NCBI RefSeq assembly: GCF_023159225.1
Contig: NC_063188.1
Coordinates: 31,679,626-31,743,625, forward strand
Origin: Perognathus longimembris pacificus
Taxonomy: Eukaryota > Chordata > Mammalia > Rodentia > Heteromyidae
Direction of reading: 5' to 3'
DNA: 64,000 bases
The translations under genes were made by a program, and so were the position numbers. Positions 23,605-34,943 of this stretch are shown in pieces. The notes beneath the pieces are model-generated. The model ran no database searches, had not been told where the DNA came from, and saw only the letters and a program-made list of their open reading frames with translations. Every line of letters starts with the position of its first letter. Positions within the stretch are counted from its first letter, which is position 1.

Positions 23605-24622
23605 TGAAGATTTTTATTGTGGTAAAAAGAATACATAACATAGAGTGTGTCATTTTAATCATTTAAACTCTACAGTTCAGTGGCATTGAGTGACATTGTT
23701 ATGGAATCATCACTGTCCATCTCCATAACATTTCCCTCACCCCAAACGGAATCAGTATACTCCTAAAACAACTCCCTGATTCCCCCTTCCAGCCCCGGAC
23801 AGCTGCCATTCTTTTTTGTCTTTATGAACTTGACTACTCTAGGCAGTTTAGGTACATAGCTGGACTCACACCATATATATTTTAATTTATTTATTATAAT
23901 GGTGATATACAATGGGGTAACAGTTACATAAGTCAGAATTTTGAACAGTGTCACGTCTTCCCTTGTTTTCTCCCAGTATTTCCCTCCCACACAAGTTGTA
24001 TAGTTCATTTTCAACATGATGTCTAGTGAATATCACTGCTACACTTGTTCACCCTTTGTCCCATCATTTCTGTGATCCCTCTTACCCTCCTCAAAACAGA
24101 TAAACTTACGTACAAGACAAAATGTAGAAAAATCAAAATAGATACAAAGGGGAAAAACAAACTAAAATAACAAAAACTCGATTTTTTGGAGTTCATTTCG
24201 AGAAGTATCATTTTATATGATCATATGCACATAGCTATTGATCCTTTGTGAATCTCTCCTAAGAATATCCTACTTTATTCTCATTGTCACGCAATATTTT
24301 TTCATCAGTGTCTGTCTTGTTTCACTTAACATAAGTTTTCAAGGCTCAGCCCTTCTGTAGCATTTGTCACAATTTCATTTCTTCAGGCTGAATGATATTC
24401 CATCGTATGTCTAGACTGCAGTTTATTGATTGACATTTGGGTTGTTTTCATTTTTTGACTATTTTAAATAATGCTGCTATGAACAGTGATTTCCAAATAT
24501 CCAGTCTCAGCTATCAATACTTTTGAATATGTAACTCAAAATTGTTTAATCACTTGGCAATTTTATGAAGAATTTTGGAGAGGTTACTACTGTTTTCCAT
24601 TTTACAATGGAATTGTCAGAGG
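23605..24622 (-). mobile_element. ancient L1MA/L1MB 3' end, split by a younger L1
   Basis: Left part 23605-23875: 'tttttattgtggtaaaaaga', 'ctctacagttcagtggcatt', 'cttgactactctaggcagtt'. Right part from about 24286: 'gttttcaaggctcagccctt', 'ggctgaatgatattccatcg', 'tgctgctatgaacagtgatt' and on to 24620. In intact elements these blocks are continuous; here a younger L1 piece interrupts them. Confidence 0.75.
23878..24285 (-). mobile_element. L1 3'-UTR fragment nested in an older L1
   Basis: 'ataatggtgatatacaatgg', 'taacagttacataagtcaga', 'gttcattttcaacatgatgt' and 'catatgcacatagctattga' are the reverse complement of the younger L1 family's 3' UTR. Diverged relative to the 33.7-kb copy. 'tcacaccatata' on the left and 'tcacgcaatatt' on the right may be the decayed target-site duplication. 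Confidence 0.75.
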
Positions 24623-24627
24623 TTTCT

Positions 24628-24690
24628 TGGTGTTGGTGGTAGTGGTGTTGTTGTTGTTGGTGGTGGTGGTGGTGGTGGTAGTAATAGTAT
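24628..24690 (+). repeat. (TGG/TGT)n triplet repeat
   Basis: About 60 bp of GTT and GGT triplets, longest pure run seven GGT units. The poly-Val/Leu open frame through it is a repeat artefact. Confidence 0.9.
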
Positions 24691-24699
24691 AAGCTTTTA

Positions 24700-25135
24700 A
24701 ATTCAGGGCCTTGCACTTGCTAAGCTGGTAGGGTACTTTTGAGCTACATCTTCAGCCCTGTGTTTTCACTGATTATTTTTAGGATAGCTTCTTGCATCCC
24801 ATCTGGGTATATGCCTGAGCCACAATCTGCCTACTGTTAGGGTTCCCATTGTCACTGGGATCACAGGCATAAGACCATTGCATCCAGCTTTCTTCCATGG
24901 AGATAGAATTGTGTAGATTTTTCTGCCAGACTGTCCTGGCACTGTGACTCCCCCAATCCCATTCTTCCAAGTGGTCCAGGATGACAAATGTTCATCACTG
25001 CACCAGCAATGGGTTCAGAAGGGGGGTCTCACAAATTTTCCTGCCCAAACTGGCCTTGAGTTATGATTTCTGTGTACTCCGCCTCCTCACTAGCTAGTGG
25101 TGTGAGGCATCATTGTCCACTTAGCACATTCATAA
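24700..25135 (-). mobile_element. 7SL-dimer + tRNA-tail composite SINE
   Basis: On the plus strand: tRNA-like tail ('ttcagggccttgcacttgct'), 'tgattatttttaggatagct', second 7SL unit ('tgggatcacaggcataagac') and first 7SL unit ('tttcctgcccaaactggcct'). This is the same order as at 37.1 and 53.5 kb. About 430 bp, nearly full length, old. Confidence 0.7.
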
Positions 25136-25139
25136 AACT

Positions 25140-25695
25140 GGACCATTGTTCTCTATATAATCTGGATATGAAGCCTATAATTAGATATATGATTTGAAAA
25201 TATTTTCTCTCATTCAATGGTTTGCCTTTCACTCTATTGATACCATTCTTCAATACAAAGTTTTAAATTTTTTATGAATTCCATGTTAAGCTTTGGTCCT
25301 TTTGTTATCTGTACTTTTGATTTGATAGTCAAAAACACATACCCAAGTCCAATATAATGAGGTTTTCCTCTATGTTTTCTCTTAAGAGTTTTATAGTGTA
25401 GTTTCTATGTCAAGGTCTATGATCCATTTTAGGTTAATTTTTTAATGTGGTGTAAAGTAAGGCTCTGTATTATTTTTTCAGGGGGATATTTAGTTTCTGT
25501 AGTACCATTTGCTGAAGAGAGTGTCTTTCTCCCCATTCAATTCTCTTTGCACCCTTATAAAAACTATTTTGGTGACATATGCAGGGATTTATTTCTGTGT
25601 TATCTATTTTTATTCATTTGTCTATATGTCTGTCTTTGTGCCACTCCCATAGTATTTTAATTGCTGTAGTCTGATCTGTAGGCCAAAGGTACAAT
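25140..25695 (-). mobile_element. ancient L1M ORF2 fragment, antisense
   Basis: 'gtaccatttgctgaagagag', 'tctttctccccattcaattc' and 'gtctatatgtctgtctttgt' are the classic antisense reading of mammalian L1 ORF2. No long frame survives on the minus strand. Confidence 0.75.
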
Positions 25696-26866
25696 AATCA
25701 AATACTCACAAGTATAGGTAATTCCTAATATATAGCAAGTATTCAATACATGTTTGTCAAATGGCTTAATGATTGAACAAATAAAATATGGCCCACTTGA
25801 TGACATAAAAATAAAGATTCAGAATCTCTGCTAAAGTAAGTGTAAGCTGTTCACATACTTGGAGGCAACTGCATATAGGCGTTGAGAAGAATGTATAGTA
25901 GACTTGCAGATTTATTTTTAATAAGATTGAAATTCATGTTATTGCAGGACCAGAGAGCTTTAACACAGAAGTAGAACAGGTTAGAAATCACTACTGCAAA
26001 AGTTTTGTTAATTATTTTGCCTTCCTTTTATTAGTGTATATTGTAGAAAATAATGGGTTTCATTAGGACATTTTCATAGACAGTTTAGATATTTTTAATA
26101 ATAGTTAATACCAGCATTTTTTACCCATCTATATTTTCCTTAGTCTAGATATCTTGATATTTCCAGTTCCTAGTGGTCTGAGACATAACTTTTCCATATT
26201 AATCTCCTGAGAAATTGTATGGATGGTGAGCTTTGCACCAGAAAACCTCAGCAAGAGAGAGAAACCCAGTGCTTTGAGAATCTCCTATGTAGAACTTCTA
26301 CATGTGAAGTGAATCATTTTTGAATGCCAAGCCCCTCCCCCAGCTCTGAGATGGAAAGGGGTGAGCAGACCCTTTGTGCCCATCTAGCCTACTCATTCTC
26401 CTGGGAGCCCTTTAAAGGAATGAAATAGTGAAAGGGCCTACTTGCCACAACTTAATTATTCAGGCTGATAAGAGGAACAAAGAGACCACTGTCTCCATGG
26501 AGTTGCCAACCAATGAGTGGGGGCTTCAAGCTGGATTTGCACTAGCATGCCAAGGCTGCTGAAAGATTAGATCATTAAGAGTTATGGTCTCACAAAGCTA
26601 TTTTAAGCCTTTTCCATCCCTCAATACTGGTCTCAACTTCAAGATTCCACAGACTATTTTGTCCCCACAAACTGTGGCTTGAGGTAAACAAAAGGGAGAC
26701 TGCTCCTTTGGAGGGAGAGAAGCCAAGGGCTGAAAGATGAAGTGGCAGGGAAAGAGCTTATTGTGCATAATGAGATGCCAGCCTGTGCTGCTCTCACCAG
26801 TAGTGCCACCACAGCTGCTCAGATGTTTGCAGGCATCTCATGTGGAATCAGAAGAGAGAAGCAGCT
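25696..26866. other. unassigned sequence
   Basis: A LINE-like tail 'caagtattcaatacatgttt' near 25737 suggests an L2/MIR end. 'gaaaataatgggtttcatta' at 26047 may be an old L1 3' fragment. The rest is unrecognised and somewhat GC-richer around 26.3-26.8 kb. Confidence 0.4.
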
Positions 26867-26867
26867 G

Positions 26868-27105
26868 GGTGCTGGTGGCTCACATCTGCAATCCTAGCTA
26901 TTTATGAGGCTGAGATCTGAGGATTGCAGTTTAAAGCTAGCCCTGGCAAGAAAATCTGTGAGACTCTTATCTACAATTAAGCATAAAAAAGCTGTAAGTA
27001 GAGCTGTAGTTCACTTGGTAGAGCACTGGCCTTGAGCAGAAAAGCTCAATGACAGCACCGAGGCCCTGAGTTCAAGACCCAAGTACTGGCAACAAAAACA
27101 AAGAA
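26868..27105 (+). mobile_element. 7SL/B1-like + Geo composite SINE
   Basis: Near-complete: 'ggctcacatctgcaatccta', 'gctgagatctgaggattgca', linker 'actcttatctacaattaagc', Geo monomer 'tagttcacttggtagagcac' and 'gagttcaagacccaagtact', then an A-rich tail with AAGAAGAAAG. Moderately diverged. Confidence 0.88.
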
Positions 27106-27222
27106 GAAAGAAGTGATTCTACTATGTTCTGAATAAGGCACAGTGTACCAAATAAGTAAACTGAGTTCTACGCTCTTCCTCCTTGCTTTCAGGAAAGCAA
27201 AGAAGAAAAATGGGACCCTAAT

Positions 27223-27446
27223 GGGCTGGGAATATGGCCTAGTGGCAAGAGTGCTTGTCTCCTACACATGAAGCTCCGGGTTCGATTCCCCAGCACCACA
27301 TATATGGAAAACAGCCAGAAGGGGCGCTGTGGCTCAGGTGGCAGAGTGCTAGCCTTGAGCGGGAAGAAGCCAGGGATTGTGCTCAGGCCCTGAATCCAAG
27401 GCCCAGGACTGGCCAAAAAAAAAAAAAAAAAAGAAAAAGAAAAGAA
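27223..27446 (+). mobile_element. IDL-Geo dimeric SINE
   Basis: Both monomers are complete, with a perfect box B (GGTTCGATTCC), followed by an A-rich tail with AAAAG interruptions. The target-site duplication is 20 bp with one A/G mismatch (27203-27222 and 27447-27466). Two short open frames here are artefacts. Confidence 0.96.
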
Positions 27447-27679
27447 AAGAAAAATGGGGCCCTAATTCAGTTTAGTGAACACGACAGGAAAACATTTCTA
27501 CTTTCTTTGAGTTTATAAATGAATAAGGGGTTACAGATCATGAATAAGACAATTAATTTAGGAAATATGTATCAAATGAAGGATTTCCTTAAAATAAAGC
27601 AGAGCTAAGAAGAATAGGAAGTCCTAAGCTTGGTGGTAGAGAGTTACAATTTTTTTTTTACATTTGATTTATTTATTGC

Positions 27680-28142
27680 TTGATTGCTTTTACTGGTACT
27701 GGGGCTTGAACTCAGAGCCTTGTGCTTGATCATTTAGCTGGTGCTGTACTAATTAAGCCACACATCCTGCCCAGTTTTGTGCTAGTTAGTTACACATAGA
27801 GTCTCCAGAACTTTCATGCCTAGGCTAGCTTTTTTTTTTTTTTTTTAATTTTTTTTTTTTTTTTGGCCAGTCCTGGGCCTTGGACTCAGGGCCTGAGCAC
27901 TGTCCCTGGCTTCTTCCTGCTCAAGGCTAACACTCTGCCACTTGAGCCACAGCGCCGCTTCTGGCCGTTTTTCTGTATATGTGGTGCTGGGGAATCGAAC
28001 CTAGGGCCTCGTGTATCCGAGGCAGGCACTCTTGCCACTAGGCTATATCCCCAGCCCCCTAGGCTAGCTTTAAACATTAGTCCTCCACATTTCAGCCTCC
28101 TGAATAGCTAGGAAAATGATATGAGCCAACAGTTTTCATCTG
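27680..28142 (-). mobile_element. old SINE split by an IDL-Geo
   Basis: Left part (27680-27832) has a tRNA-like tail, 'ggggcttgaactcagagcct', and right part (28072-28142) has the 7SL-derived start 'agtcctccacatttcagcct'. Together they form a 7SL + tRNA-tail SINE on the minus strand. The IDL-Geo at 27833-28057 interrupts it exactly at its target-site duplication. Confidence 0.75.
27833..28057 (-). mobile_element. IDL-Geo dimeric SINE, young subfamily
   Basis: It carries the same diagnostic bases as the copies at 18471 and 32577 (CTCGGATACACGAGGCCCTA; GGTTCGATTCC). Only a few differences occur outside the tail. A 14-bp duplication CCTAGGCTAGCTTT flanks it (27819-27832 and 28058-28071). Inserted in an older minus-strand SINE. 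Confidence 0.95.
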
Positions 28143-28560
28143 GAATTTATGATTTTTATATGTCAAGGAAGATCATGGAGAAAGTGATGCTAAGCAGAGA
28201 CTTAAAGGCAGTGAGAGGAGTCACGTGAAAGTTATGTGGTAGGGCCTGGCATGATAGAAGAGTATCAAGGTTGAAATGATGTAGAAGAATTGGAGATTGA
28301 AGAAGAGCAGTCCGTATAGTGTCTTATAAATGAAGGATTTGATTTTTCTTGTAGGTAGGATGGGAAGTCAGTGGAAGGCTTTCAACAAAGGACTTACATG
28401 GTATTTATGATCTGGAAGGACTTTTCTGGCTGCCACTTGGAGAGTAGACTGTAAAGAAGATGGAAAGATAATTAGGAAGGGTTAAAGTAATCCAGGCAAG
28501 AAAGTATGATTATTTGGACTAGGAAGACAGAAAAGAAAAGACAGAAAAGTAGTCAAATAC
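28143..28560. repeat. ancient mammalian interspersed repeat, longest copy in the window
   Basis: Blocks 'ggcagtgagaggagtcacgt', 'gatgggaagtcagtggaagg', 'tttctggctgccacttggag' and 'agtaatccaggcaagaaagt' follow a well-known old repeat (consensus phrases: gggaagccattggagggttt, ctctggctgctgtgtggag, gcagtagtccaggcgagaga). I do not recall its name with confidence. Confidence 0.55.
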
Positions 28561-28587
28561 TGATAAACATTAAAAAGAAGACCTAAC

Positions 28588-28824
28588 TGATTTTTTTGTC
28601 AGTAGTGGGACTTGAACTTGGCCTGGGGCTGTCCCTGTGTCTCTTTGTGCTTAAGGCTAGCAGTTTGCCACTTGTGCCACAGTTCCACTTCTAGTTTTTG
28701 AGTGGTTAATTGGAGGTAAGGGTCTCACAGGGCTATCTTCCCAGGTTGGCTTTGAACTGCAATCCTCAGATGTCAGCCTCCTGAGTAACTAGGATTACAG
28801 GCATGAGCCACCAGCATCCAGCTT
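28588..28824 (-). mobile_element. 7SL/B1-like + Geo composite SINE
   Basis: Complete minus-strand copy: Geo end 'gtagtgggacttgaacttgg', box-A region 'ccacttgtgccacagttcca', linker 'gtggttaattggaggtaagg' and head 'taggattacaggcatgagcc'. A useful intact reference for the split copy at 13.3-14.5 kb. Confidence 0.9.
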
Positions 28825-28879
28825 GGACTGAATTTGTTAATAAATTGGTTGTGTTTGGTAGAAAGAAAGTTAAAAGTAA

Positions 28880-29200
28880 ACAGATCACTAAAATGTATTC
28901 ATCTGAAACTTTTTCGTCTTCCTATTCCCCAACACTTACCTTCTGGTAACCACCTTTCTAGTCTTATATTTTAGATACTTCATATAAGCAAAATCATGCA
29001 ATGTTTTTCCATATATGCCTGACTCATTTCACTTAGCATACTGATCTGCAGTTCCATCCATACTGTCACAAATGACAGGATTTCATCCTTCTATTGTGGT
29101 TATGCAATATTCTATACTTACAGGTGTTCTTTATTCATTCGTCGGTTGATATACACTTAGATTGTTTCTGTTTCTTGACTCTTTAGATGGTAGCCAAGTG
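28880..29200 (-). mobile_element. ancient L1M 3'-end fragment
   Basis: 'cttctggtaaccacctttct', 'gactcatttcacttagcata' and 'catccttctattgtggttat' are the antisense reading of an L1MA/L1MB 3' UTR and ORF2 end. Decayed, with no frame. Confidence 0.65.
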
Positions 29201-29734
29201 TAAAATGTATCAATTAGACAGGAGAAATTTTTTTCCTCTGAGACATATACATATTGTAGTTAATACTCCCATCTCATTCATACAGCATAACATCATTCCA
29301 TAAATGTATACAATTCAATATCAAAACTTAAAATTAAATTTAGACAAAATGCTAGGGGTCAAGAATAACTGCAAGAATTTGGGCTTAAATAATTTGAAAA
29401 CTCGAATTGCTGGCACCTGAAATAAAGATGAATAGAGGAGCAGATCTGAGATGTGTGTGTTATGGGGGATGAGGAGTAATTTAAATTGGATGATTAATGG
29501 ATTTGTATTTGCCTGGCTCTGGAAACACTATAAGAAGTAACGGTGGAGGCTGCACTGCATGCCTGGGCAATGGAACAATCTCAGAATAACTGCAGATAGA
29601 GCAGTTGGTGGTAAATGGGAGAAAAAAGCCAACTTAGACTTCAGTTGCCCTTCCTCTGCTTCTCCCTTCTCCTGCCTAGAACCTCCCCACTATACCATAC
29701 AGCATTGGCTTATTGCTTGCTCCCTTGACTCATG

Positions 29735-29940
29735 TCTAGATGTTGATAAAGTTTTTGTAAATAGACATGGTAAAGATTTTACGAGCCACTTATTCTGTCT
29801 CACAGCTACTCAACTCTGCAAAAGCAACCATAGACAATATATAACAAATGAGTATGGCTGTATTCCAGAGTCCTTTCACAAAAAGAAAAACAGAACTTGA
29901 CCTGATTTAGCCCATGAGTTATAGGTTGCCATCCCCTGAT
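29735..29940 (+). mobile_element. ancient non-autonomous hAT-like (MER-type) repeat
   Basis: 'cagctactcaactctgcaaa', 'agcaaccatagacaatatat' and 'gagtatggctgtattccaga' match the same family as at 19.14 kb, but this copy keeps the middle part better. The 113-codon open frame at 29559-29900 crosses this repeat and is not considered a gene. Confidence 0.6.
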
Positions 29941-31853
29941 CTAGACTGGTGATTAGATTAATTGCCCAACAAAAAAACAAGGCCTCATATAGCCAGTTGA
30001 CCTTGTGACATGCTTGCAATCTAATTTGAGGATAGAATATTTGAAAAGCATCTCTGGGTCACTACCCTTCAAACATGGCTGGTACAAATGTGTTAGTTAG
30101 AACCATTTTACATGATGAATAATTCATGTTGGAACTCAATAACATTTCATTTCAAACAAGGGGGAATGTTGTCTAATAAGCATTTTAATTCTCCCTGAAT
30201 TGACACTCATTAGAAAGAAAGTCTATTGGTTCTCACTTTAGAATTATATCTGTTCCCAAACCAAGCAACATATTCTTGGTCCCCTGGTCCTCTTCCCATG
30301 ACTGTCTAATCCATTTATAACGTGTTACTGGCTTTCATATTCCAGAAAGTTTATAACCCAAAGCTCTCTTTTGAAGGTATAACACTAAATAGCCTGCCCT
30401 TTCAGTAATCAGCACAGATTTACTGGTCTTAACAAGTTCTAGCTCCATATATATGAAACAGTTCAGTCTATGTGATCAGCCACTGGAAGTATATGGACTT
30501 CTGTCAGATGGGCTGATCCAATACATAGATTCGATCAAATGCTTTTAGTGCTAAATTTAATGCTAGATATAGTGTTAGAAATAATGAAAAGATACTGAGG
30601 ATAATTTAATGAACCATTATGTACTACATAGGTCATTCAAATCCATCATTTACTTTTTCTTCATATAAATGCATACATACAAATGCATCCCTGAGCAACA
30701 GACAGTATTGCTGTACAATTATGTTACTATATAAATATATGCACCTATAATATATTTTGAACTTGGATTCACAGTTTATTTTTATACCGCAAGATCAATC
30801 CTTTGTCCTATAGGTAGAGTATTCCAATATAACAAGTACCTCTATTTACTTATTCATTCTCCCATTCAGAATCCACAGTTTTACACTACTTCATCCACAC
30901 TGCATTGAGCATACTAGTTTCAGAGCTGAGAGGATGAGTCTTGCTTTTTTGCTGTGCTCCTTGACCATGTTCATAGAGTCCCTACTGTACAAAAAGAGTG
31001 GCACATATGTTAAGACAAAAACCCCTCTTGGGGTACATAGCATCCAAAACAGTCTTCAGAATTTACTCATCTCATTGTGGTTGAATTTTTTTTTACCTAA
31101 ACCAAAACAATGAAGTCAGAAGAAGATAGAATGGTAAAGTCAAGTTTTCCTTCCTTTTGATTCTTAGTTCACTATTGTGGTCCCTTAGAGGCAACAGAAA
31201 ATGTTTGTCTTTGGCTTTGGACTCTTTTTTGCTAGGTCTGATGGATCTTGTGCTTCCATGATGGAGGGAGAGACTTAAGCAGTCAATAAGAATCAGAATA
31301 ATCAGATTGCAGTGTTATTATATCAAATGTCATATGTAGTAAAAGACTTCCACATAGTAATGTCAAACCCAAGTTGCCTTGCAGGGCAAAGGCAAAGGTA
31401 ACTGAATGAGGAACTAATCTTTGGATTGCTAAGTTGAATTGCCAAGGGTTTCCAGGTGTTGCTATGTTATTGAGCTGGGAAAAGACAATTTGCTGTTTGT
31501 GACTTTTACTGAGGAAGACTTATGTTGTAGGTCATCAAGAGACTTGAAAGTTCGGGCAGTCACATGCTCGCTCTCTCCCTTTCTCTTTCTCCTCTCCCCC
31601 TGTGGCTATAGAATACTTATGAAATATTTTTAGGATGTTCATATGTGCCAAAATTGATGATCTCTAGAGACCTTCAGTTGTCTGTATCTGCCAGAAACAA
31701 GAAGAAATGTTTGAAGTATCAGTGAATATGTCAGGTTATAATGGAAATATCTTCTATCTTTATGCCTCTCCACTATTCATTACATCCCAGTGAGTGAAGG
31801 CAACTCTGCTCAACAAATGGCAGCACTGTATTGTGGCTGGTCTAAAGAAACCT
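29941..31853. other. unassigned, repeat-poor sequence
   Basis: About 1.9 kb without a recognised SINE, LINE or gene. AT-rich. Short frames (for example 31439-31633) have no known domain. Confidence 0.45.
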
Positions 31854-31854
31854 A

Positions 31855-32395
31855 TAATTTTTTTGTAAAGGTGAAGTACAGAGGGGTTAAGGTTATACAC
31901 ATAAGGTAGTGAGTACATTTCTTGTCGAGAATTGTTTTTTCTTGTTGAACATTGTTTCCTCATGTTCTCCAACTTTCCCTTCCCCACGACTCACTCCTCC
32001 CAAAACTGTAAAATTCATTTCCAACATACTGTCTTATGAGTATCTCTGTGGCATTAGTTCACCTTTTATCCTTTGTCTCACCATTTTGGTGTTCCCCTTC
32101 CCAACCCTAATTCAGATAACCATATATACAATACCCACAGTACCAATATCAAATACAGTGACAACAGGGCATAAACCATAGGGAAGAAAAATCAAAGAAA
32201 AAATAAATAATTTCACATAGTACATTAAAAATAACAACAATGAAAAAACCTCTTGTTTCCACATCTTGTAGTTGATTTCTCTTAGCATTGTTTTTTTATG
32301 ATCATATGTACATACCTATTGAGCTATTGTGGGTCTATGCTAGGACTATCCTAGACATATACTAATTTTTTACCAATGAAGGAAACCATAGACAG
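31855..32395 (-). mobile_element. L1 3'-UTR fragment
   Basis: 'tgtaaaggtgaagtacagag', 'gtagtgagtacatttcttgt', 'atcatatgtacatacctatt' and 'gaaggaaaccatagacagga' are the reverse complement of the L1 3' UTR plus the last few ORF2 codons. More diverged than the 33.7- and 54.4-kb copies. A 90-codon plus-strand frame is antisense noise. Confidence 0.8.
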
Positions 32396-32576
32396 GATCT
32401 CTTAAGCCCGATTTCAGGATGTTCCCTAACCTGTGTACTCAAGACAACAAAGGGCTTCAGGATAAATAGCTTATTTCTGAGACTAGGTCTAAGAGCCTTA
32501 ATGGTCTTGTTAGTGAAGTATCACTTGTCTTTGGAAAAACACCACTAATACTGAGTTTTCTAAGAAGAGTCAAGGT

Positions 32577-32781
32577 GGGCTGGGGATATAGCCTAGTGGC
32601 AAGAGTGCCTGCCTCGGATACACGAGGCCCTAGGTTCGATTCCCCAGCACCACATATGCAGAAAACGGCCAGAAGCGGCGCTGTGGCTCAAGTGGCAGAG
32701 TGCTAGCCTTGAGCGGGAAGAAGCCAGGGACAGTGCTCAGGCCCTGAGTCCAAGGCCCAGGACTGGCCAAAAAAAAAAAAA
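32577..32781 (+). mobile_element. IDL-Geo dimeric SINE, very young copy
   Basis: Identical to the copy at 18471 except for one base (A to G in the 'cacatatgcagaaaac' segment). Perfect box B, GAGCGGGAAGAAGCC marker, pure A tail. Perfect 15-bp target-site duplication AAGAAGAGTCAAGGT at 32562-32576 and 32782-32796. Confidence 0.98.
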
Positions 32782-32844
32782 AAGAAGAGTCAAGGTAAGC
32801 TTTAATGTGGTTATGATGGCACTAAGGCCATAACTCAATCAGGG

Positions 32845-33040
32845 AAAGATGAGTGCTAATGATTTACACCTATAATTATAGCTACTCAGAAGGCTAAAGT
32901 TTGGATATCAATTCAAAGTCAGCCCAGAAAGAAAATTCAGCTAAAAGTCAGCAAAAATCCAGACTGGAGGCACGGTTCAACTTCTTGTAAGCAAGCAAGC
33001 AAACTGATTGGTAAGGGTTTGAGTTGGAGAAAAAAAATGT
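32845..33040 (+). mobile_element. 7SL/B1-like + Geo composite SINE, old
   Basis: 'gatttacacctataattata', 'gctactcagaaggctaaagt' and 'aatccagactggaggcacgg' outline head, linker and Geo start; the end is lost in a GCAA repeat ('taagcaagcaagcaaac'). Confidence 0.65.
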
Positions 33041-33375
33041 CAAGCAGGACACAAATTACTAACTGGGCTGGAATTTCATCAGTACACAAAAAAGCAACTT
33101 TAGTGTCACTGAAGACCCCTAATGAACTGGTCCAGTAAATCCCTGATCACAGTCTGACCAAATTCACAGGCTGATGTCTACATAAAAAATCCAACAAACT
33201 GAATCCAAGGCCATAGAATCAATTCCTAGACCTCTCCAGCCTTGGTTCCCCAAATCCATGACTTTGTTTGGAACATGTATCAGATTTCAAAATATATTTA
33301 AGGTTTTAAATAGAAAAATAAAATAATATTTTAAAGAAAATCTGCAGAATATTTCAAGTAAATATACCTGTATGG

Positions 33376-33596
33376 TTTTTTCATATGTGTGCAGGTACTG
33401 GGCCTTGAACTCAGGGCTTATGCTTTGTCCCTTAGCTTTTTTCCAGTTAAGGCTAGCATTCTACCTGGCTTGTTCATGGTTAAATGGAGATAAGAGTCTC
33501 ACAGACTTTCCTACCCAGGCTCACTTCAAACAGCAGTTCTTATATCTCAGCTTCCTGAGCTAGGATTATAGATGTGAGCCAACAGTGCCTGGCCAG
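33376..33596 (-). mobile_element. 7SL/B1-like + Geo composite SINE
   Basis: 'ccttgaactcagggcttatg' (Geo end), 'agttaaggctagcattctac', 'ggttaaatggagataagagt' (linker) and 'ctaggattatagatgtgagc' (head) in minus-strand order. Moderately old. Confidence 0.82.
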
Positions 33597-33679
33597 TATA
33601 CATGTATTTTAAAACACATACCAGTTCAAGTTTAGAAATATACAAGTGAAAATTTACAGAGCTAAAGAAACTTGCCCAG

Positions 33680-34943
33680 CCTAAGCAGAAAGAACAGTGC
33701 TGGAGGAATTACAATACCCAACTTCAAGCTGTATTATAAAGCTATAGTAATAAAAACAGCTTGGTATTGGCACCGGAACAGGCCTGAAGACCAATGGAAC
33801 AGAATTGAAGACCCAGAAATGAATCCACAGAACTACGCCTACTTAATCTTTGATAAAGGAGCTAAAACAATAGTATGGAAGAAAGATAGCCTCTTTAACA
33901 AGTAGTACTGGAAAAACTGGCTCAACATATGCGACAAACTAAAACTAGATCCTTATATATCACCCTGCACCAAAATCAATTCCAAATGGATTAAAGACCT
34001 CGAAATCAAAACAGACACCCTGAAAACACTAAAGGAAGGAGTAGGAGAAACACTTGGGCTCCTTGGCGCAGGATGGAACTTCCTTAACAAAGACCCAGAA
34101 AGGCTACAAATCAAAGAAAGGTTGGACAAATGGGACTGCATCAAACTGCAGAGCTTCTGCATGGCAAAGGGCATAGCTCGCAGGATAAACCGAAAACCCA
34201 CAGACTGGGAGAAGATCTTTACCGGACATTCAACAGACAAAGGCCTCATATCTAAAATATATGCAGAACTAAAAAAATTAACTTCTTCCAAAACAAAACC
34301 GCAAAGAACCAATAGCCCCCTCATCAAGTGGGCTAAAGACTTACAAAGAGACTTCTCTGATGAGGAAATGAGAATGGCCAAGAGACATATGAAAAAATGC
34401 TCTACATCACTGGCCATAAAAGAAATGCAAATCAAAACAACACTGAGATTCCATCTCACCCCAGTAAGAATGTCATGTATCAAGAAAACTAACAATAACA
34501 GTTGTTGGAGGGGATGTGGCCAAAAGGGAACCCTACTTCATTGTTGGTGGGAATGTAAACTAGTTCAGCCACTCTGGCAAGCACTATGGAGATTCCTCAG
34601 AAGGCTAAATGTAGAACTCCACTCTGACCCAGCAGCCCCACTTTTGGGTATCTATCCAAAAGACCATAAACAAAATCACAGTAATGCCACCAGCACAACA
34701 ATGTTCATCGCAGCACAATTTGTCATAGTGAGAATCTGGAACCAACCCATATGCCCCTCAGTAGACGAATGGATCAGGAAAATGTGGTACAAATACACAA
34801 TGGAATTTTATGCCTCTATCAGAAATTATGACATTGTCCCATTTGTAAGGAAATGGAAGGACTTGGAAAAAATTATACTAAGTGAAGTGAGCCAGACCCA
34901 AAGAAACATGGATTCTATGGTCTCCCTTACTGGGAATAATTAG
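33680..34943 (+). pseudogene. L1 ORF2 C-terminal region, one stop from open
   Basis: About 420 codons stay in one frame except for a single in-frame TAG at 33903-33905 (where relatives have Trp, NKWYW). Recognisable parts: [13 protein letters not shown] after the reverse transcriptase, NSKWIKD, KKCSTSL, the Cys-rich motif CWRGC...[25 protein letters not shown], and the terminal SLTGNN. Start, endonuclease and reverse transcriptase catalytic core are absent because of truncation. Confidence 0.95.

Noticed and set aside
29559..29900. 113-codon frame
   Set aside because: Its second half is within an ancient MER/hAT-like repeat and the first half has no known domain.
33953..34495. 180-codon open frame on the minus strand
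   Set aside because: It is antisense to the L1 ORF2 remnant, which explains the sequence. No independent protein signature.
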